A DNA stretch of 64,000 nt, taken from contig NZ_JAHBBH010000006.1 in NCBI RefSeq assembly GCF_019331735.1, positions 1 through 64,000 on the forward strand, given 5' to 3'. The first letter of the stretch is position 1. Each line of letters opens with the position of its first letter. Positions 8,053 to 16,822 of this stretch are shown in pieces. Position numbers and translations under genes: made by a program. The notes under the pieces were generated by a model. The model worked only from the letters and a program-made list of their open reading frames with translations, had not been told where the DNA came from and made no database searches. The stretch is from Bifidobacterium miconis. Lineage in GTDB: Bacteria; Actinomycetota; Actinomycetes; Actinomycetales; Bifidobacteriaceae.

Positions 8053-9642
8053 TCAGACGGCGGGCATGGAGACGGTGAACATGACGCGGCCGGCCTCGCT
8101 GGTGCAGGAGATGGTGCCGTGGTGTGCGGCGACGATCGCGCGCGCGATCGACAGGCCGAGACCGTAATGGTCGCCGGAGCCGGAATGCGCCGCGTCGGCG
8201 CGGTAGAAGCGGTCGAACAGGTGGGCGATCTGCTCCGACGACAATGATCCGGGATTCGTGACGCGCAAGATCGCCCGGCCGCGCTCCGCATGCAGCGTGA
8301 CGCGGATGACGCCGAGCGCGCCATCCGTTGCGGCGACGATCGCTGCGTCATCCGCGGCATCGTCCGCCGCGTCGGTTGATGCGTCGGACGACGCGCCGCC
8401 GGCTGTGCCGCTGTCCGTCGTGCCGTCCGACGCATCCAAGCGCGCGTGATCGATCGCATTGTCAAACAGGATCGACGCCAGTTCGCCGAGCCGCGTCTCG
8501 TCGCCGCGCACCAGCACGCGTTCGTCGATCCGATCCTCGAATCGCAGCCCGTGCTCGAACGCGACCGGCTCGCACGCCAGCAGGCAACCGGACACCAGTC
8601 GGCTCATGTCGACGGGCTCCATGCCGTCATCGTGCGACGTTCCGGCCTCGGCGCGCGCCTCCGCATGCGCGAGCTCCAGCAGCTGCGCGACCAGCCGGCC
8701 CATGCGCCGGTTCTCGAACTCGATGTTGTCCAGCCACGGGCTGTCGCCGGCGTCGCGTCGCAGCAGCTCCGTGTTCACGCCGATCGTGGCGACCGGCGTC
8801 TTCAATTCGTGCCCGGCGTCGGCGACGAACCGCCGCTGTTCGGCATGCGCGCGTTCCAACGGCAGTAGGATCAGCCGTGCGAGCGCATGCGCCGCAACGG
8901 CGAGCAGCATGAACGCGACCGCGCCGAACACCGCCGTGTAGCGCATCAGCGTGGCCATGTTCGCGTCCATCACCGTATTGTCCATCATCACCACGAGCGT
9001 GCGCCCGTCGTACTGTTCGATCCGGTACATCCATTGGCCGAGGGATCCTGAGGCGACTGCATCCGGTTCGCTCAGGTCTGCGCTCGCATGCGCCCACGTA
9101 ACGTGATGCCGGGCCGCCATCGACCTGCCGGCCGTGGCGAGCGCGTCTTCGGTGACGCCCACGGACGAATTGCCGGCATGGTCGCTGACCTTGCCGTCGG
9201 CGTCGAACACGACCGCGTAGAACGTTTGCGACGTGTACGTGTCCGTTGCCGGCAGGTCGGCCGGAGCCTGTTGGCTGGACGGTGGTTCTGCGGATGGCGT
9301 GGATGGTGCGGATTGTTGCGTGGTCTCTTTGCCGGACGTTGACCCGGATTGCGGAGATCGCCGCACGGAATCGCCGTCGGCCGACGACTCGGATTGCGGT
9401 TGGTTTGCCGGCCATGAGTCGCTGGCGGACGGGGGAGTGTCGGTGCCGGGCAGACCGTGCTCCCAGTACACCGACGCGTACTGTTCGAGCATGCGCTCGT
9501 TGCGCGAGGACACTTCGCGATAGCTGGTGGAGTAGATCAGCGCGACCATGCCCGCGACCAGCACGACGAGCACGCCGAGAATCGCCGCGACGATGCGCCG
9601 GCGCGATCGGCGGAACAGTCGGGGTTCGGCGGACATGATCAT
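8053..9642 (-). CDS. Two-component sensor histidine kinase
   Basis: About 529 residues, inner-membrane sensor. One membrane segment near residues 15-37 and another near 235-260 bracket an extracytoplasmic domain with a Ser/Gln-rich stretch. Then come a HisKA domain with phospho-acceptor His in GHELKTP, the N box LFDNAIDHAR and the G2 box YGLGLSIARAI of the ATPase domain. An acidic Ala/Ser-rich insert (about 40 residues, DASTDAADDAADD) sits inside the ATPase domain. The first ATG overlaps the response-regulator stop as ATGA; a second ATG at 9636 has better spacing from GGAAAGGA and may be the real start. The stimulus is unknown. Confidence 0.93.
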   Translation of the reverse strand: MIMSAEPRLFRRSRRRIVAAILGVLVVLVAGMVALIYSTSYREVSSRNERMLEQYASVYWEHGLPGTDTPPSASDSWPANQPQSESSADGDSVRRSPQSGSTSGKETTQQSAPSTPSAEPPSSQQAPADLPATDTYTSQTFYAVVFDADGKVSDHAGNSSVGVTEDALATAGRSMAARHHVTWAHASADLSEPDAVASGSLGQWMYRIEQYDGRTLVVMMDNTVMDANMATLMRYTAVFGAVAFMLLAVAAHALARLILLPLERAHAEQRRFVADAGHELKTPVATIGVNTELLRRDAGDSPWLDNIEFENRRMGRLVAQLLELAHAEARAEAGTSHDDGMEPVDMSRLVSGCLLACEPVAFEHGLRFEDRIDERVLVRGDETRLGELASILFDNAIDHARLDASDGTTDSGTAGGASSDASTDAADDAADDAAIVAATDGALGVIRVTLHAERGRAILRVTNPGSLSSEQIAHLFDRFYRADAAHSGSGDHYGLGLSIARAIVAAHHGTISCTSEAGRVMFTVSMPAV

Positions 9643-10343
9643 CCGTCCTTTCCGTCGCGCAGCACGTAGCCGAGTCCGCGCACCGCCTTGATATGGACGG
9701 ACGATCCGACGAACGCGAGCTTGCGGCGCAGGAACGAGCAGTACACCTCGACGCTGTTGTAGTCGCCGCCGTCGGCCTGCGGCCATGCGGCCGCACGCAG
9801 CTGATCGCGCGACAGCACCTGGCCGGGATGGTCGAGCAGCGTCTCGAACAGGGCCGATTCGCGCTGGCTGAGCGTTGCGGATTGGCCGCTGGCCGTGCAG
9901 TGCAGCGTCAGCGACGACGTGTCCCACGACAGATCGGCGAACGTGCGCGGCCTCGTGCGGGCGGCCGGACCGTCCAGCGCGCCGACCCGGCGCAGCTGTG
10001 CGCGCACGCGGGCCAGCAGTTCCGGTACCGCGAACGGTTTGGTCAGATAATCGTCCGCGCCCGAGTCCAGGCCGGTCACCTTGTCGTCCACCGAAGTCTT
10101 CGCGGTCAGCATGATGATCGGCGTGGCCAGTCCCAGCTCGCGCGTCATCGCGGCCAGGCTCGTGCCTGACCGGCCCGGCAGCATCACGTCGAGGATCATC
10201 GCGTCATACGGGCGCTCGCGGATGGCCTGCGCGCCGGCCTCGCCGTCGCCGCACACGTCGACCTCGTGGCCTTCCCGGCGCAGCAGTTCGGCGACGGCCT
10301 GCGCCATGCGATCCTCGTCCTCGACCAGCAGCAGCCGGGCCAT
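9639..10343 (-). CDS. OmpR/PhoB-family response regulator
   Basis: 234 residues: receiver domain (acidic pocket VEDEDR, phospho-acceptor Asp in MILDVMLPG, Thr in MLTAKT, Lys in YLTKPF) followed by a winged-helix DNA-binding domain (VEVYCSFLRRKL, VRGLGYVLR). It is translationally coupled to the kinase behind it. Start ATG at 10343 has AAAAGGAG upstream. Target genes are not evident; the tannase-like lipoprotein lies downstream on the same strand beyond a MITE. Confidence 0.95.
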   Translation of the reverse strand: MARLLLVEDEDRMAQAVAELLRREGHEVDVCGDGEAGAQAIRERPYDAMILDVMLPGRSGTSLAAMTRELGLATPIIMLTAKTSVDDKVTGLDSGADDYLTKPFAVPELLARVRAQLRRVGALDGPAARTRPRTFADLSWDTSSLTLHCTASGQSATLSQRESALFETLLDHPGQVLSRDQLRAAAWPQADGGDYNSVEVYCSFLRRKLAFVGSSVHIKAVRGLGYVLRDGKDG

Positions 10344-10431
10344 GGCATCTCCTTTTCGCAAATCCGACGGTGCGTCTCAGCATATACCGGTTCTTCGTGT
10401 TTTGACGTGTAGGGGCGGTCGTCTGATGGCA

Positions 10432-10676
10432 TCGGCAATACGCTGCCGCGTGATGCTGTGTTGCCGCGCAATGAAAATCGGCATTGCGCTCGCACTCAAT
10501 GCCATGTTTCCTGCAGCGGCTCGGCCGCCGCGCTCGTATGTGTTCAACGCACTGCGGTGCTGGCGGAGCCTCGGCCCCCTCGGCTGAGGGGGCTGTCAGC
10601 CGCAGGCTGACTGGGGGAGCGTCACGGCGCAGCTGCCAACAAGCACGGCATCGCGCGCAGCGCGATGCCGATACAC
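10432..10676. repeat. MITE-B copy 1
   Basis: The left end (CGGCAATACGCTGCCGCG then GATGCTGTGTTG) and the right end (AGCGCGATGCCGATAC) are imperfect inverted repeats. Inside is the double hairpin GAGGGGGCTGTCAGCC...GACTGGGGGAGCGTC preceded by GGCGGAGCCTCGG, inverted with respect to the copy at 10851. No gene inside. Confidence 0.7.
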
Positions 10677-10833
10677 GTTGGAGCAGCGGGAAAAGGATGC
10701 CATTCGTACCCGGGACTTGGAGGCTGCAAGCCTGCTGGTGGTGAGGTTTGCGAACGATCAGGTGGATCGCATGTTCCATGAGGTGTGCATGGAGCTCGAC
10801 CGGGTGGTGGCAGCAAGAATTGCCATGCGATAA
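10674..10833 (+). pseudogene. Possible coding remnant between two MITE-B copies
   Basis: A frame ending in TAA at 10833 reads as an amphipathic, charged helical segment (LEQREKDAIRTRDLEAA, then FANDQVDRMFHEVCMELD), unlike the low-complexity translations around it. It has no start or ribosome binding site and is cut on the left by the MITE. I do not recognise the family. Confidence 0.3.
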
Positions 10834-10850
10834 GAGGGTGGTGCGGCTCT

Positions 10851-11058
10851 GGTATTGGAATCGCGCTGCGCGCGATGCTGTGTTGTTGGCGGCACTAACG
10901 TGCCGCGACGCTCCCCCAGTCGACCTTTGGTCGACAGCCCCCTCAGCCGAGGGGGCCGAGGCTACCGCCAGCATTGCAGCGCGTTGAACACTTGTCTTGG
11001 CGGCAGCTGTCGCTGCCGCTGACAGCACAGCATCGCGCGACAGCGCGATTCCGATACC
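10851..11058 (+). repeat. MITE-B copy 2 with about 35-bp terminal inverted repeats
   Basis: GGTATTGGAATCGCGCTG at 10851 and, reversed, GGTATCGGAATCGCGCTG at 11058 begin termini that match over about 35 bp and end in GCGATGCTGTG. The interior has GACGCTCCCCCAGTCGACC and CAGCCCCCTCAGCCGAGGG. 208 bp, no coding capacity. This is the cleanest copy. Confidence 0.8.
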
Positions 11059-11304
11059 TCGGACCGCACAATCACCGCGCAGCTCATACACACCACAATG
11101 CGAAGGGCCCATATGTTCAGTCCCTACCCGGCGGCGGGAGAGTGGGGCGCTGTGATTTGCGGGAAATGGAAGGGAGAAAGTGGAACTTGTGGCAACAAAT
11201 TCGCGGGGGAGCGGCGGACGGGGATAGCGTGGGGGCAATCGGGCGGTGCCCGGGCGGCGCGGCGGCGATGCCGTGCCGGAGCGGACAGCCACGGGCCGGC
11301 ACCG

Positions 11305-11356
11305 TGCACGGCCACCGCACGGCCCACCGTGCATGGTCGCTGCACGGCCACCGCAC
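11305..11356 (+). repeat. 36-bp-period direct repeat before the TIM-barrel gene
   Basis: TGCACGGCCACCGCAC occurs at 11305 and 11341 with a related ACCGTGCATGG between them, just ahead of the ribosome binding site AAGGAGG at 11363. It may be an operator or leader structure. The rest of 11059-11300 shows nothing recognisable. Confidence 0.55.
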
Positions 11357-11374
11357 AGCCACAAGGAGGCGGAC

Positions 11375-12214
11375 ATGATCAACTTCGGAGTCAGGGGCCA
11401 TGACGTGCCGTTCGACGGCACGCCCGAGGATCTGGCCCGCGCCATCGCGGCGACCGGCGCGCACAACGTGCAGTTCGCGCTCAACGCGCTGTTTCCCGAC
11501 CTGCCCAGCGGCGAGCGGGAAATCAACCCCGGCATGGGCACGTACTTCCGCCGCGTGCTGGCCGAACAGGGCGTGCAGATCGCCGTGCTCAGCTGCTACA
11601 TCAACATGATCCACCCCGATCCAGCACAGCGCGAGCCGCTGCTGCGCAAGTTCGAGGCGTACCTGCGCCACGCGCGCTACTTCGGCGCTCCGATCGTGGC
11701 CAGCGAAACCGGCTCCGTGCTCGAAACGCTCGGCGTGTACACCGAGGAGAACTTCACCGAGGAGGCGTACCGGGATGCGCTCGGCGTGATCCGCCGGCTC
11801 GTCGCCGCGGGCGAACGCTACGGCACGATCGTGGGCGTCGAACCGGGACGCAACCATCCGATCCACGACCTCGCCGCCATCGAACGGCTCATCGCCGACG
11901 TGGACTCGCCGTGGATGGGCATCGTGCTCGACCCGTCGGTGCTCATCGACGGCGATACATACGAGGGGCAGATCAACCTGATCGAGGAGGCGTTCGCGCG
12001 CTTCGGCGAGCACATCGTCGCGATGCACCTCAAGGACTTCCGCCCGGTGCCCGGACAGACGGAACTGCGCATGTGCGACATCGGCGACGGCGTGATGCGC
12101 GTCGGCGACGCGCTGCGCATCGTCGAACGGTACCGCCCGTACCTGCCGGTGATGACCGAGGAGACCAAGGGCGACGCGATCGGCGTCGCGATCCGGCGAT
12201 ACGGCGACATCTGA
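11375..12214 (+). CDS. Sugar-phosphate isomerase/epimerase-like TIM-barrel protein
   Basis: 279 residues of the xylose-isomerase-like / AP-endonuclease-2 fold, cytoplasmic. Likely metal ligands lie in VGVEPGR, VLDPS, AMHLKDF and MTEET, in the usual order at barrel strand ends. Such proteins isomerise or epimerise sugars and sugar acids, and many sit in catabolic clusters. Start ATG at 11375 has AAGGAGG at ideal spacing. It precedes the GH105 gene by 226 bp with its own promoter region between, so it may belong to the uronide locus, perhaps handling a later intermediate. Substrate unassigned. A 71-residue fragment of a similar protein is found at 35164-35379. Confidence 0.85.
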   Translation: MINFGVRGHDVPFDGTPEDLARAIAATGAHNVQFALNALFPDLPSGEREINPGMGTYFRRVLAEQGVQIAVLSCYINMIHPDPAQREPLLRKFEAYLRHARYFGAPIVASETGSVLETLGVYTEENFTEEAYRDALGVIRRLVAAGERYGTIVGVEPGRNHPIHDLAAIERLIADVDSPWMGIVLDPSVLIDGDTYEGQINLIEEAFARFGEHIVAMHLKDFRPVPGQTELRMCDIGDGVMRVGDALRIVERYRPYLPVMTEETKGDAIGVAIRRYGDI

Positions 12215-12282
12215 CGGTCGATGCGGCACCGTTCGACGCGACGTTGCCATGATACGACGGCACGTTGCGGTCGGCGACGATA

Positions 12283-12356
12283 TTGCGCAAACATCATGCA
12301 AAATAATGCAAATTATTGCGGAATGATTTCCATATTTGTGGAAATAGTTGTATGAT
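12283..12356 (+). promoter_or_regulatory. Promoter and operator region of the GH105 gene
   Basis: An AT-rich stretch contains TTGCGCAA (12283), nested ATGCAAAATAATGCAAATT words, and the inverted repeat TTTCCA-N6-TGGAAA (12327-12344), then TATGAT (12351) as a likely -10 box. TTTGCGCAAA recurs before the LacI gene (15377) and GTGGAAA words before the SBP gene, suggesting common LacI control. Confidence 0.6.
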
Positions 12357-12440
12357 ATCAGCAGGAACGGAAAGCAGACGCAACGACCGCGGAACACGAC
12401 TTTCCGAACCATCCACCACGAACTCAAGGAATGAGGAATC

Positions 12441-13541
12441 ATGGACACTCCACCGATGCCGGCCACGCGCGAGCGGCTGCTCGGGCTAATCGACGCCATG
12501 TCCGACAATCTCGTCGCCATCGTGTCCAACGGCGACGGACTGTGGACCGTGGGCGACGTCGTCATCGACGACAAAAGCTGGAACGTATGGAACTGGCCGC
12601 AGGGCATCGGCCTGTACGGCCTCTACCGCAACTGGGAGGTCACCGGATCCCAGTCCGCGCTCGACGCCGTCACGCAATGGTACGAACGCGCCTTCGCCCA
12701 AGGCACGCCCTCCAAAAACGTCAACACCATGGCCCCGCTGCTCGCCATGGCCTACCTGTACGAGCGCACCGGCGACCCCAAGCTCCGGCCCTACCTCGAA
12801 CAGTGGGCGCGCTGGGTGTACCGCGACATGCCCCGCACCGAAGGCCAGGGCCTCCAGCACGTCACCTTCGGCGAGCCCCACCACAACCAGCTGTGGGCCG
12901 ACACGCTCGTCATGAGCGTGCTGCCCCTCGCCAAAATCGGCATGCTGCTCGGCAACCGCGCATACGTCGAAGAAGCCAAATACCAGTTCGAAATCCACGC
13001 CAAATACCTCATGGACAACGCCACCGGCCTGTGGTACCACGGCTGGACCTTCGACGAGCGGCACAACTTCGTCGGCGCGCATTGGGCGCGCGGCAACTGC
13101 TGGGCCACCATGGCGATCCCCGAAATCATCGACATCCTCCACCTCGACGCCGACGACGCGCTGCGCCGATGGCTCACCACCGTGCTCGAGGAACAGGTCG
13201 AGGCGCTCGCCGCGCACCAAAGCGACAGCGGCCTATGGCACACGCTCATCGACGACGAGACCTCCTACCTCGAATCGTCCGGCACCGCGGGCATCGCGTA
13301 CGGCGTGCTCAAGGCCGTGCACCGCGGCTACCTGTCCGAACGCTGGCTCGACATGGCCTACCGGGCGGTCGGCGGGCTCATCGACCAGATCGGCGAGCAC
13401 GGCGAGGTCAACAACGTGTCCGTCGGCACCGGCATGGGCAGTGATCTCGACTACTACCGCGGCATCGAACGCGCGGCCATGCCGTACGGACAGTCGCTGA
13501 CCATCCTCGCGTTCACCGAAATGCTCGTCTCCTACTGCTGA
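12441..13541 (+). CDS. GH105 unsaturated rhamnogalacturonyl/glucuronyl hydrolase
   Basis: 366-residue cytoplasmic enzyme of the YteR/YesR type that hydrolyses the 4,5-unsaturated uronic acid left by polysaccharide lyases. The catalytic Asp fits LWADTLVM (Asp154), and other family signatures are visible: GLWYHGW, WARGNCWATM, GLWHTLID with YLESSGTAGIAYG, and the C-terminal VGTG-DYYRG. It has the single (alpha/alpha)6 barrel and no signal peptide, so oligosaccharides must be imported. Spaced AAGGAATGAGG lies before the ATG. The neighbouring reductase, RpiB-like isomerase and ABC transporter support an uptake-and-opening pathway. Whether the substrate comes from pectin or from glycosaminoglycan or gellan-type chains cannot be decided here. 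Confidence 0.9.
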   Translation: MDTPPMPATRERLLGLIDAMSDNLVAIVSNGDGLWTVGDVVIDDKSWNVWNWPQGIGLYGLYRNWEVTGSQSALDAVTQWYERAFAQGTPSKNVNTMAPLLAMAYLYERTGDPKLRPYLEQWARWVYRDMPRTEGQGLQHVTFGEPHHNQLWADTLVMSVLPLAKIGMLLGNRAYVEEAKYQFEIHAKYLMDNATGLWYHGWTFDERHNFVGAHWARGNCWATMAIPEIIDILHLDADDALRRWLTTVLEEQVEALAAHQSDSGLWHTLIDDETSYLESSGTAGIAYGVLKAVHRGYLSERWLDMAYRAVGGLIDQIGEHGEVNNVSVGTGMGSDLDYYRGIERAAMPYGQSLTILAFTEMLVSYC

Positions 13542-13621
13542 GCGGTGATGGCCAGCCATACACAAACCAACCGAACACGACCACGCCAGCTACTGCTTTG
13601 CAGGATGGAATGTAACGGGTT

Positions 13622-13672
13622 CGACTACCCCTCAGTCACTTCGTGACAGCTCCCCTGACAAGGGGAGCCGAG
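13622..13672 (+). repeat. MITE-A core fragment (double hairpin)
   Basis: CTACCCCTCAGTCACTTCGTGACAG and GCTCCCCTGACAAGGGGAGC (each shown within 25 bases in the DNA) form two adjacent hairpins, AGTCAC/GTGAC and GCTCCCCT/AGGGGAGC. The terminal repeats of full copies are absent. It sits between GH105 and the reductase gene and may terminate or attenuate transcription. Confidence 0.7.
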
Positions 13673-13741
13673 AGACCAGAAACACAATCACACCAACCGT
13701 CGTAACGCAACAAGCGGGACACCCCGCGGAAAGGAACCATC

Positions 13742-14548
13742 ATGGGCTACGACATGAGCAAATTCTCCCTCGAAGGCAAGGTGGCGCTCGTCACCGGCGC
13801 CAGCTACGGCATCGGCTTCGCCATCGCCACCGCGTTCGCCGCGGCCGGCGCGAAGATCGCCTTCAACGACATCAGCGAGGCGGCCGTCGAACGCGGCCTC
13901 AAGAACTACGCCGAAGCCGGCATCGACGTCAAGGGCTACGTCGCCGACGTGACCGACGAGGAAGCCGTCGCGGGACTCGTCGCGAACATCGAACGCGACC
14001 TGGGCACCATCGACATCCTCGTCAACAACGCCGGCATCATCAAGCGCATTCCCATGCTCGACATGTCCGCCGCGGACTTCCGCAAGGTCATCGACGTGGA
14101 CCTCAACGCGCCGTTCATTGTCTCCAAGGCCGTGATTCCGGGCATGATCAGGAAGGGCCACGGCAAGATCATCAACATCTGCTCCATGATGAGCGAACTC
14201 GGCCGCGAAACCGTCTCCGCGTACGCCGCCGCCAAGGGCGGCCTCAAGATGCTCACCCGCAACATCTGCTCCGAATACGGCGAGGCGAACATCCAGTGCA
14301 ACGCCATCGGCCCCGGCTACATCGCCACCCCGCAGACCGCGCCGCTGCGCGAACGCCAGCCCGACGGCTCTCGCCACCCGTTCGACGCGTTCATCGTCGC
14401 CAAGACGCCCGCCGCTCGCTGGGGCACCCCCGAGGATCTGCAGGGGCCGGCCATCTTCCTCGCCTCCGACGCGTCCGACTTCGTCAACGGCCACGTGCTC
14501 TACGTGGACGGCGGCATCCTCGCCTATATCGGCAAGCAGCCTCAGTGA
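13742..14548 (+). CDS. SDR-family reductase, KduD/DhuD-like
   Basis: 268 residues, NAD(P)-dependent short-chain dehydrogenase: cofactor motif TGASYGIGFAIA, NNAGI, catalytic Ser in ICSMMSE and YAAAKGG (Tyr-x3-Lys). Closest by eye to gluconate 5-dehydrogenase and 2-deoxy-gluconate 3-dehydrogenase types. In Streptococcus the pair DhuI (RpiB family) and DhuD (SDR family) converts the 5-keto-4-deoxyuronate released from unsaturated glycosaminoglycan disaccharides to 2-keto-3-deoxygluconate; the same two folds are neighbours here. GAAAGGAACC precedes the start. The product would need a KDG kinase and aldolase, which are not in the window. Confidence 0.9.
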   Translation: MGYDMSKFSLEGKVALVTGASYGIGFAIATAFAAAGAKIAFNDISEAAVERGLKNYAEAGIDVKGYVADVTDEEAVAGLVANIERDLGTIDILVNNAGIIKRIPMLDMSAADFRKVIDVDLNAPFIVSKAVIPGMIRKGHGKIINICSMMSELGRETVSAYAAAKGGLKMLTRNICSEYGEANIQCNAIGPGYIATPQTAPLRERQPDGSRHPFDAFIVAKTPAARWGTPEDLQGPAIFLASDASDFVNGHVLYVDGGILAYIGKQPQ

Positions 14549-14632
14549 CGAACAACGCGGCGACGGAGCGCCTTCCGCGTCGCTCCGGGCATGAGGCAGG
14601 CAATGACAACCTTGGAAAGGAAACGTGACTGT

Positions 14633-15271
14633 ATGAAGATCGCTTTGATCAACGAGAATTCGCAGGCGGCTAAGAACGGGCTGATCGAGCAGGCGCTGCG
14701 CAAGGTCGCCGACGCGCACGGCTTTGAGGTGTTCAACTACGGCATGTACGCGGCCGACGACGCCGCGCAGCTCACCTACGTGCAGAACGGTATCCTCGCC
14801 GCCGCGCTGCTCAACACCGGCGCCGCCGACTTCGTGGTGACCGGCTGCGGCACTGGCGAAGGCGCGATGCTCGCGCTCAACAGCTTCCCGGGCGTGATCT
14901 GCGGGCACGTCGAGGATCCGCTCGACGCGTACACGTTCGCGCAGATCAACGACGGCAACGCCATCGCCATCCCCTTCGCGCTCAAGAACGGCTGGGGGCA
15001 GGAGCTCAACCTCGAATACATCTTCGAAAAGCTGTGGTGCGAGGAGCCGGGAACCGGCTATCCGAAGGAACGCGTGGTGCCCGAGCAGCGCAACAAGAAG
15101 ATCCTCGACGGCGTGCGCGCGGCCGCGTTCCGGCCGCTCGTCGACATCTACCGGGATCTCGACCCGGAGCTCGTCAAGGGCGCGTTCGCGGGGGAGCGGT
15201 TCCGCGACTACTTCGAAGCCAACGCCGCGGACGGCGAGATCAAGGACTACGTGCTCTCGCTGATCGCCTAA
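14633..15271 (+). CDS. RpiB/LacAB-family isomerase, DhuI-like
   Basis: 212-residue sugar isomerase with the RpiB-type nucleotide-fold start (MKIALINENS) and the anion-binding loop TGCGTGEGAML. Canonical RpiB is about 150 residues; the extra C-terminal 60 residues resemble the longer DhuI type that isomerises 4-deoxy-5-ketouronates. GGAAAGG lies 12 bases upstream. It follows the reductase gene by 84 bp and is followed by a clear terminator, so the reductase and isomerase end one transcript. Ribose-5-phosphate or galactose-6-phosphate isomerase activity is the alternative, less likely from context. Confidence 0.85.
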   Translation: MKIALINENSQAAKNGLIEQALRKVADAHGFEVFNYGMYAADDAAQLTYVQNGILAAALLNTGAADFVVTGCGTGEGAMLALNSFPGVICGHVEDPLDAYTFAQINDGNAIAIPFALKNGWGQELNLEYIFEKLWCEEPGTGYPKERVVPEQRNKKILDGVRAAAFRPLVDIYRDLDPELVKGAFAGERFRDYFEANAADGEIKDYVLSLIA

Positions 15272-15307
15272 CGTTGCGTGCGGTGCGCGACCAGACCAGC
15301 TGACTGG

Positions 15308-15339
15308 AACCCGGTTTTCCGAACGGAAACCGGGTTTTT
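15308..15339 (+). terminator. Rho-independent terminator after the isomerase gene
   Basis: AACCCGGTTTTCC pairs with GGAAACCGGGTT across a four-base loop and is followed by a TTTTT run. Confidence 0.9.
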
Positions 15340-15376
15340 GTCGTACCGGCGCAATCGCGGCATGGATTTGCCGGAG

Positions 15377-15386
15377 TTTGCGCAAA
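15377..15386. promoter_or_regulatory. Palindromic operator TTTGCGCAAA before lacI
   Basis: A perfect 10-bp palindrome 55 bp upstream of the LacI start, with GGTAGTATGG as possible -10 context. The related TTGCGCAA lies in the GH105 promoter and TTTGCAAA in the SBP promoter, so autoregulation and control of both units is likely. Confidence 0.65.
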
Positions 15387-15440
15387 ACCGCAAAGGGATG
15401 GGTAGTATGGAAACACTGGCTTACGGTGCAAGGAGGAATC

Positions 15441-16658
15441 ATGGCTGAGGCAACCATCACCGACGTGGCGAAGGCTGCGGGAGTCGCGGCGTCAACGGTG
15501 TCGCGCGCGCTCAACGGCGGCAACGTGAAGGCCGAAACACGCGAACGGATCGTGAAGCTCGCACGGCAGATGGGATACCGCAACGGGCTTGCGGCGCTGG
15601 ACGAAGCGGCTGCGGCGGCGACGGCCGGCGTGGCGGGTGCCGCCGGTGTCGCCGGAAACGTCGCGGCTGGCCTGTCGGGTGCGGTGATCGGCGGCGGCAC
15701 AGGCGTCGGCCCGACGGCCGGTCTGAACGCCGGTCTCGCCGGCGGCCCGGGCGCGGCCGCCTCGACCGGCAAGGGCAACATCGGCGTGTTCGTCACCGAC
15801 ATCGCCAACTTCTACTTCACCGACATCTTCAAAGGCCTGTTCTCCGTCGCACAGAACGCCGGATACCGCCTGTTCATGGCCGATCTCGACGTGTCCGGCG
15901 ACCGGTCCGAAACCATCCGCAGCGTCACCGGCGCGTCCGCCGGCCAACTGTTTGTCTCGCCGCGCCTGAGCGACGCCGAACTCAGGCGCTGCTGCGATCC
16001 GCGCACCACCGTGTTCACCAACCGGCAGGTCGAGGGCTACTCGTCCGTGTGCATCGACGACCGTTCCGGCATCCTGCAGGCCGTGCGCCACCTCGCCTCG
16101 CTCGGCCACCGCACCATCGCGTACGTGGGCGGCGCGGACAGCTCGTGGGCGAATCAGGTGCGCGGCGAGACGTGCGCCGAGGCGGCCAAGTCGTTCGGCA
16201 TGAACTGCGTCGTCGTCGGCCCGCTCGAACCGTCGTACGCGGGCGGCGTGAACGCCGGCGACGCGCTGCTGCTCGAACGCGACGTGACCGGCGTGGTCGC
16301 GTTCAACGACCTCGTCGCCACCGGCCTGATCGGCCGTCTGGTCGAACGCGGCGTCGACATTCCCGGCGAGATGAGCGTGATCGGCGTCGACGACAGCGTG
16401 CTCGCGCGCGTCGTGCGGCCGCAGCTGACCAGCGTGGACGTGCGGCAGGAGCGCATGGGCGCGCTCGCGATGCAGATGCTCATCAACAAGCTCGAGGATG
16501 CGGCGTGGGGCGACGCCGGCGCGGGCGACGACGATGCGCCGCGCGTCGAGATGGTGCCCGAGATTCTCGTCACGCGCGAATCGACCGGGCCCGCGCCGCG
16601 GGGGAACGGCGACGATGAGACGGCCGGTGGCGGCGAACAGCACGGTGACGCTGCGTAA
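15441..16658 (+). CDS. LacI-family regulator with long Ala/Gly linker
   Basis: 405 residues. N-terminal HTH (ATITDVAKAAGVAASTVSRA) and hinge, then an Ala/Gly/Val-rich low-complexity insert of about 55-60 residues (roughly 58-115), then the periplasmic-binding-protein-like effector domain starting GNIGVFVTDI and ending LVTRES plus an acidic/Gly tail. Usual LacI length is about 340. It probably senses an intermediate of the uronide locus and represses the flanking GH105 and ABC operons through the TTTGC-type palindromes. AAGGAGGAATC before the ATG fixes the start. Confidence 0.93.
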   Translation: MAEATITDVAKAAGVAASTVSRALNGGNVKAETRERIVKLARQMGYRNGLAALDEAAAAATAGVAGAAGVAGNVAAGLSGAVIGGGTGVGPTAGLNAGLAGGPGAAASTGKGNIGVFVTDIANFYFTDIFKGLFSVAQNAGYRLFMADLDVSGDRSETIRSVTGASAGQLFVSPRLSDAELRRCCDPRTTVFTNRQVEGYSSVCIDDRSGILQAVRHLASLGHRTIAYVGGADSSWANQVRGETCAEAAKSFGMNCVVVGPLEPSYAGGVNAGDALLLERDVTGVVAFNDLVATGLIGRLVERGVDIPGEMSVIGVDDSVLARVVRPQLTSVDVRQERMGALAMQMLINKLEDAAWGDAGAGDDDAPRVEMVPEILVTRESTGPAPRGNGDDETAGGGEQHGDAA

Positions 16659-16707
16659 GTGCGAATTGCGCGGGACATGCGGCGGTAGCGGCACTGCGTG
16701 CCGTATC

Positions 16708-16757
16708 TCTCCCTCAGTCTCGCTGCGCTCGACAGCTCCCTCGTCAGAGGGAGCTCC
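16708..16757 (+). repeat. MITE-A/B-like double hairpin after lacI
   Basis: CTCCCTCAGTCTCGCTGCG is followed by AGCTCCCTC-GTCA-GAGGGAGCT (16734-16755), a 9-bp stem. It is the same structural pair seen in the other elements, here without terminal repeats, and probably terminates lacI transcription. Confidence 0.65.
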
Positions 16758-16822
16758 TGTGTCTGCCGGACCGTTGATTCAGCGAGGCGCATGAACCGCG
16801 GCATTACGTAAGAGTTGCAGAG

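Noticed and set aside
10204..11541. Long minus-strand open frame of about 445 codons
   Set aside because: It runs through two MITEs and the end of the response-regulator and isomerase genes; its translation is low complexity.
13616..13634. tRNA T-arm (GGTTCGACTACC-like)
   Set aside because: No acceptor stem, D arm or anticodon arm around it; it is the edge of a MITE-A core.
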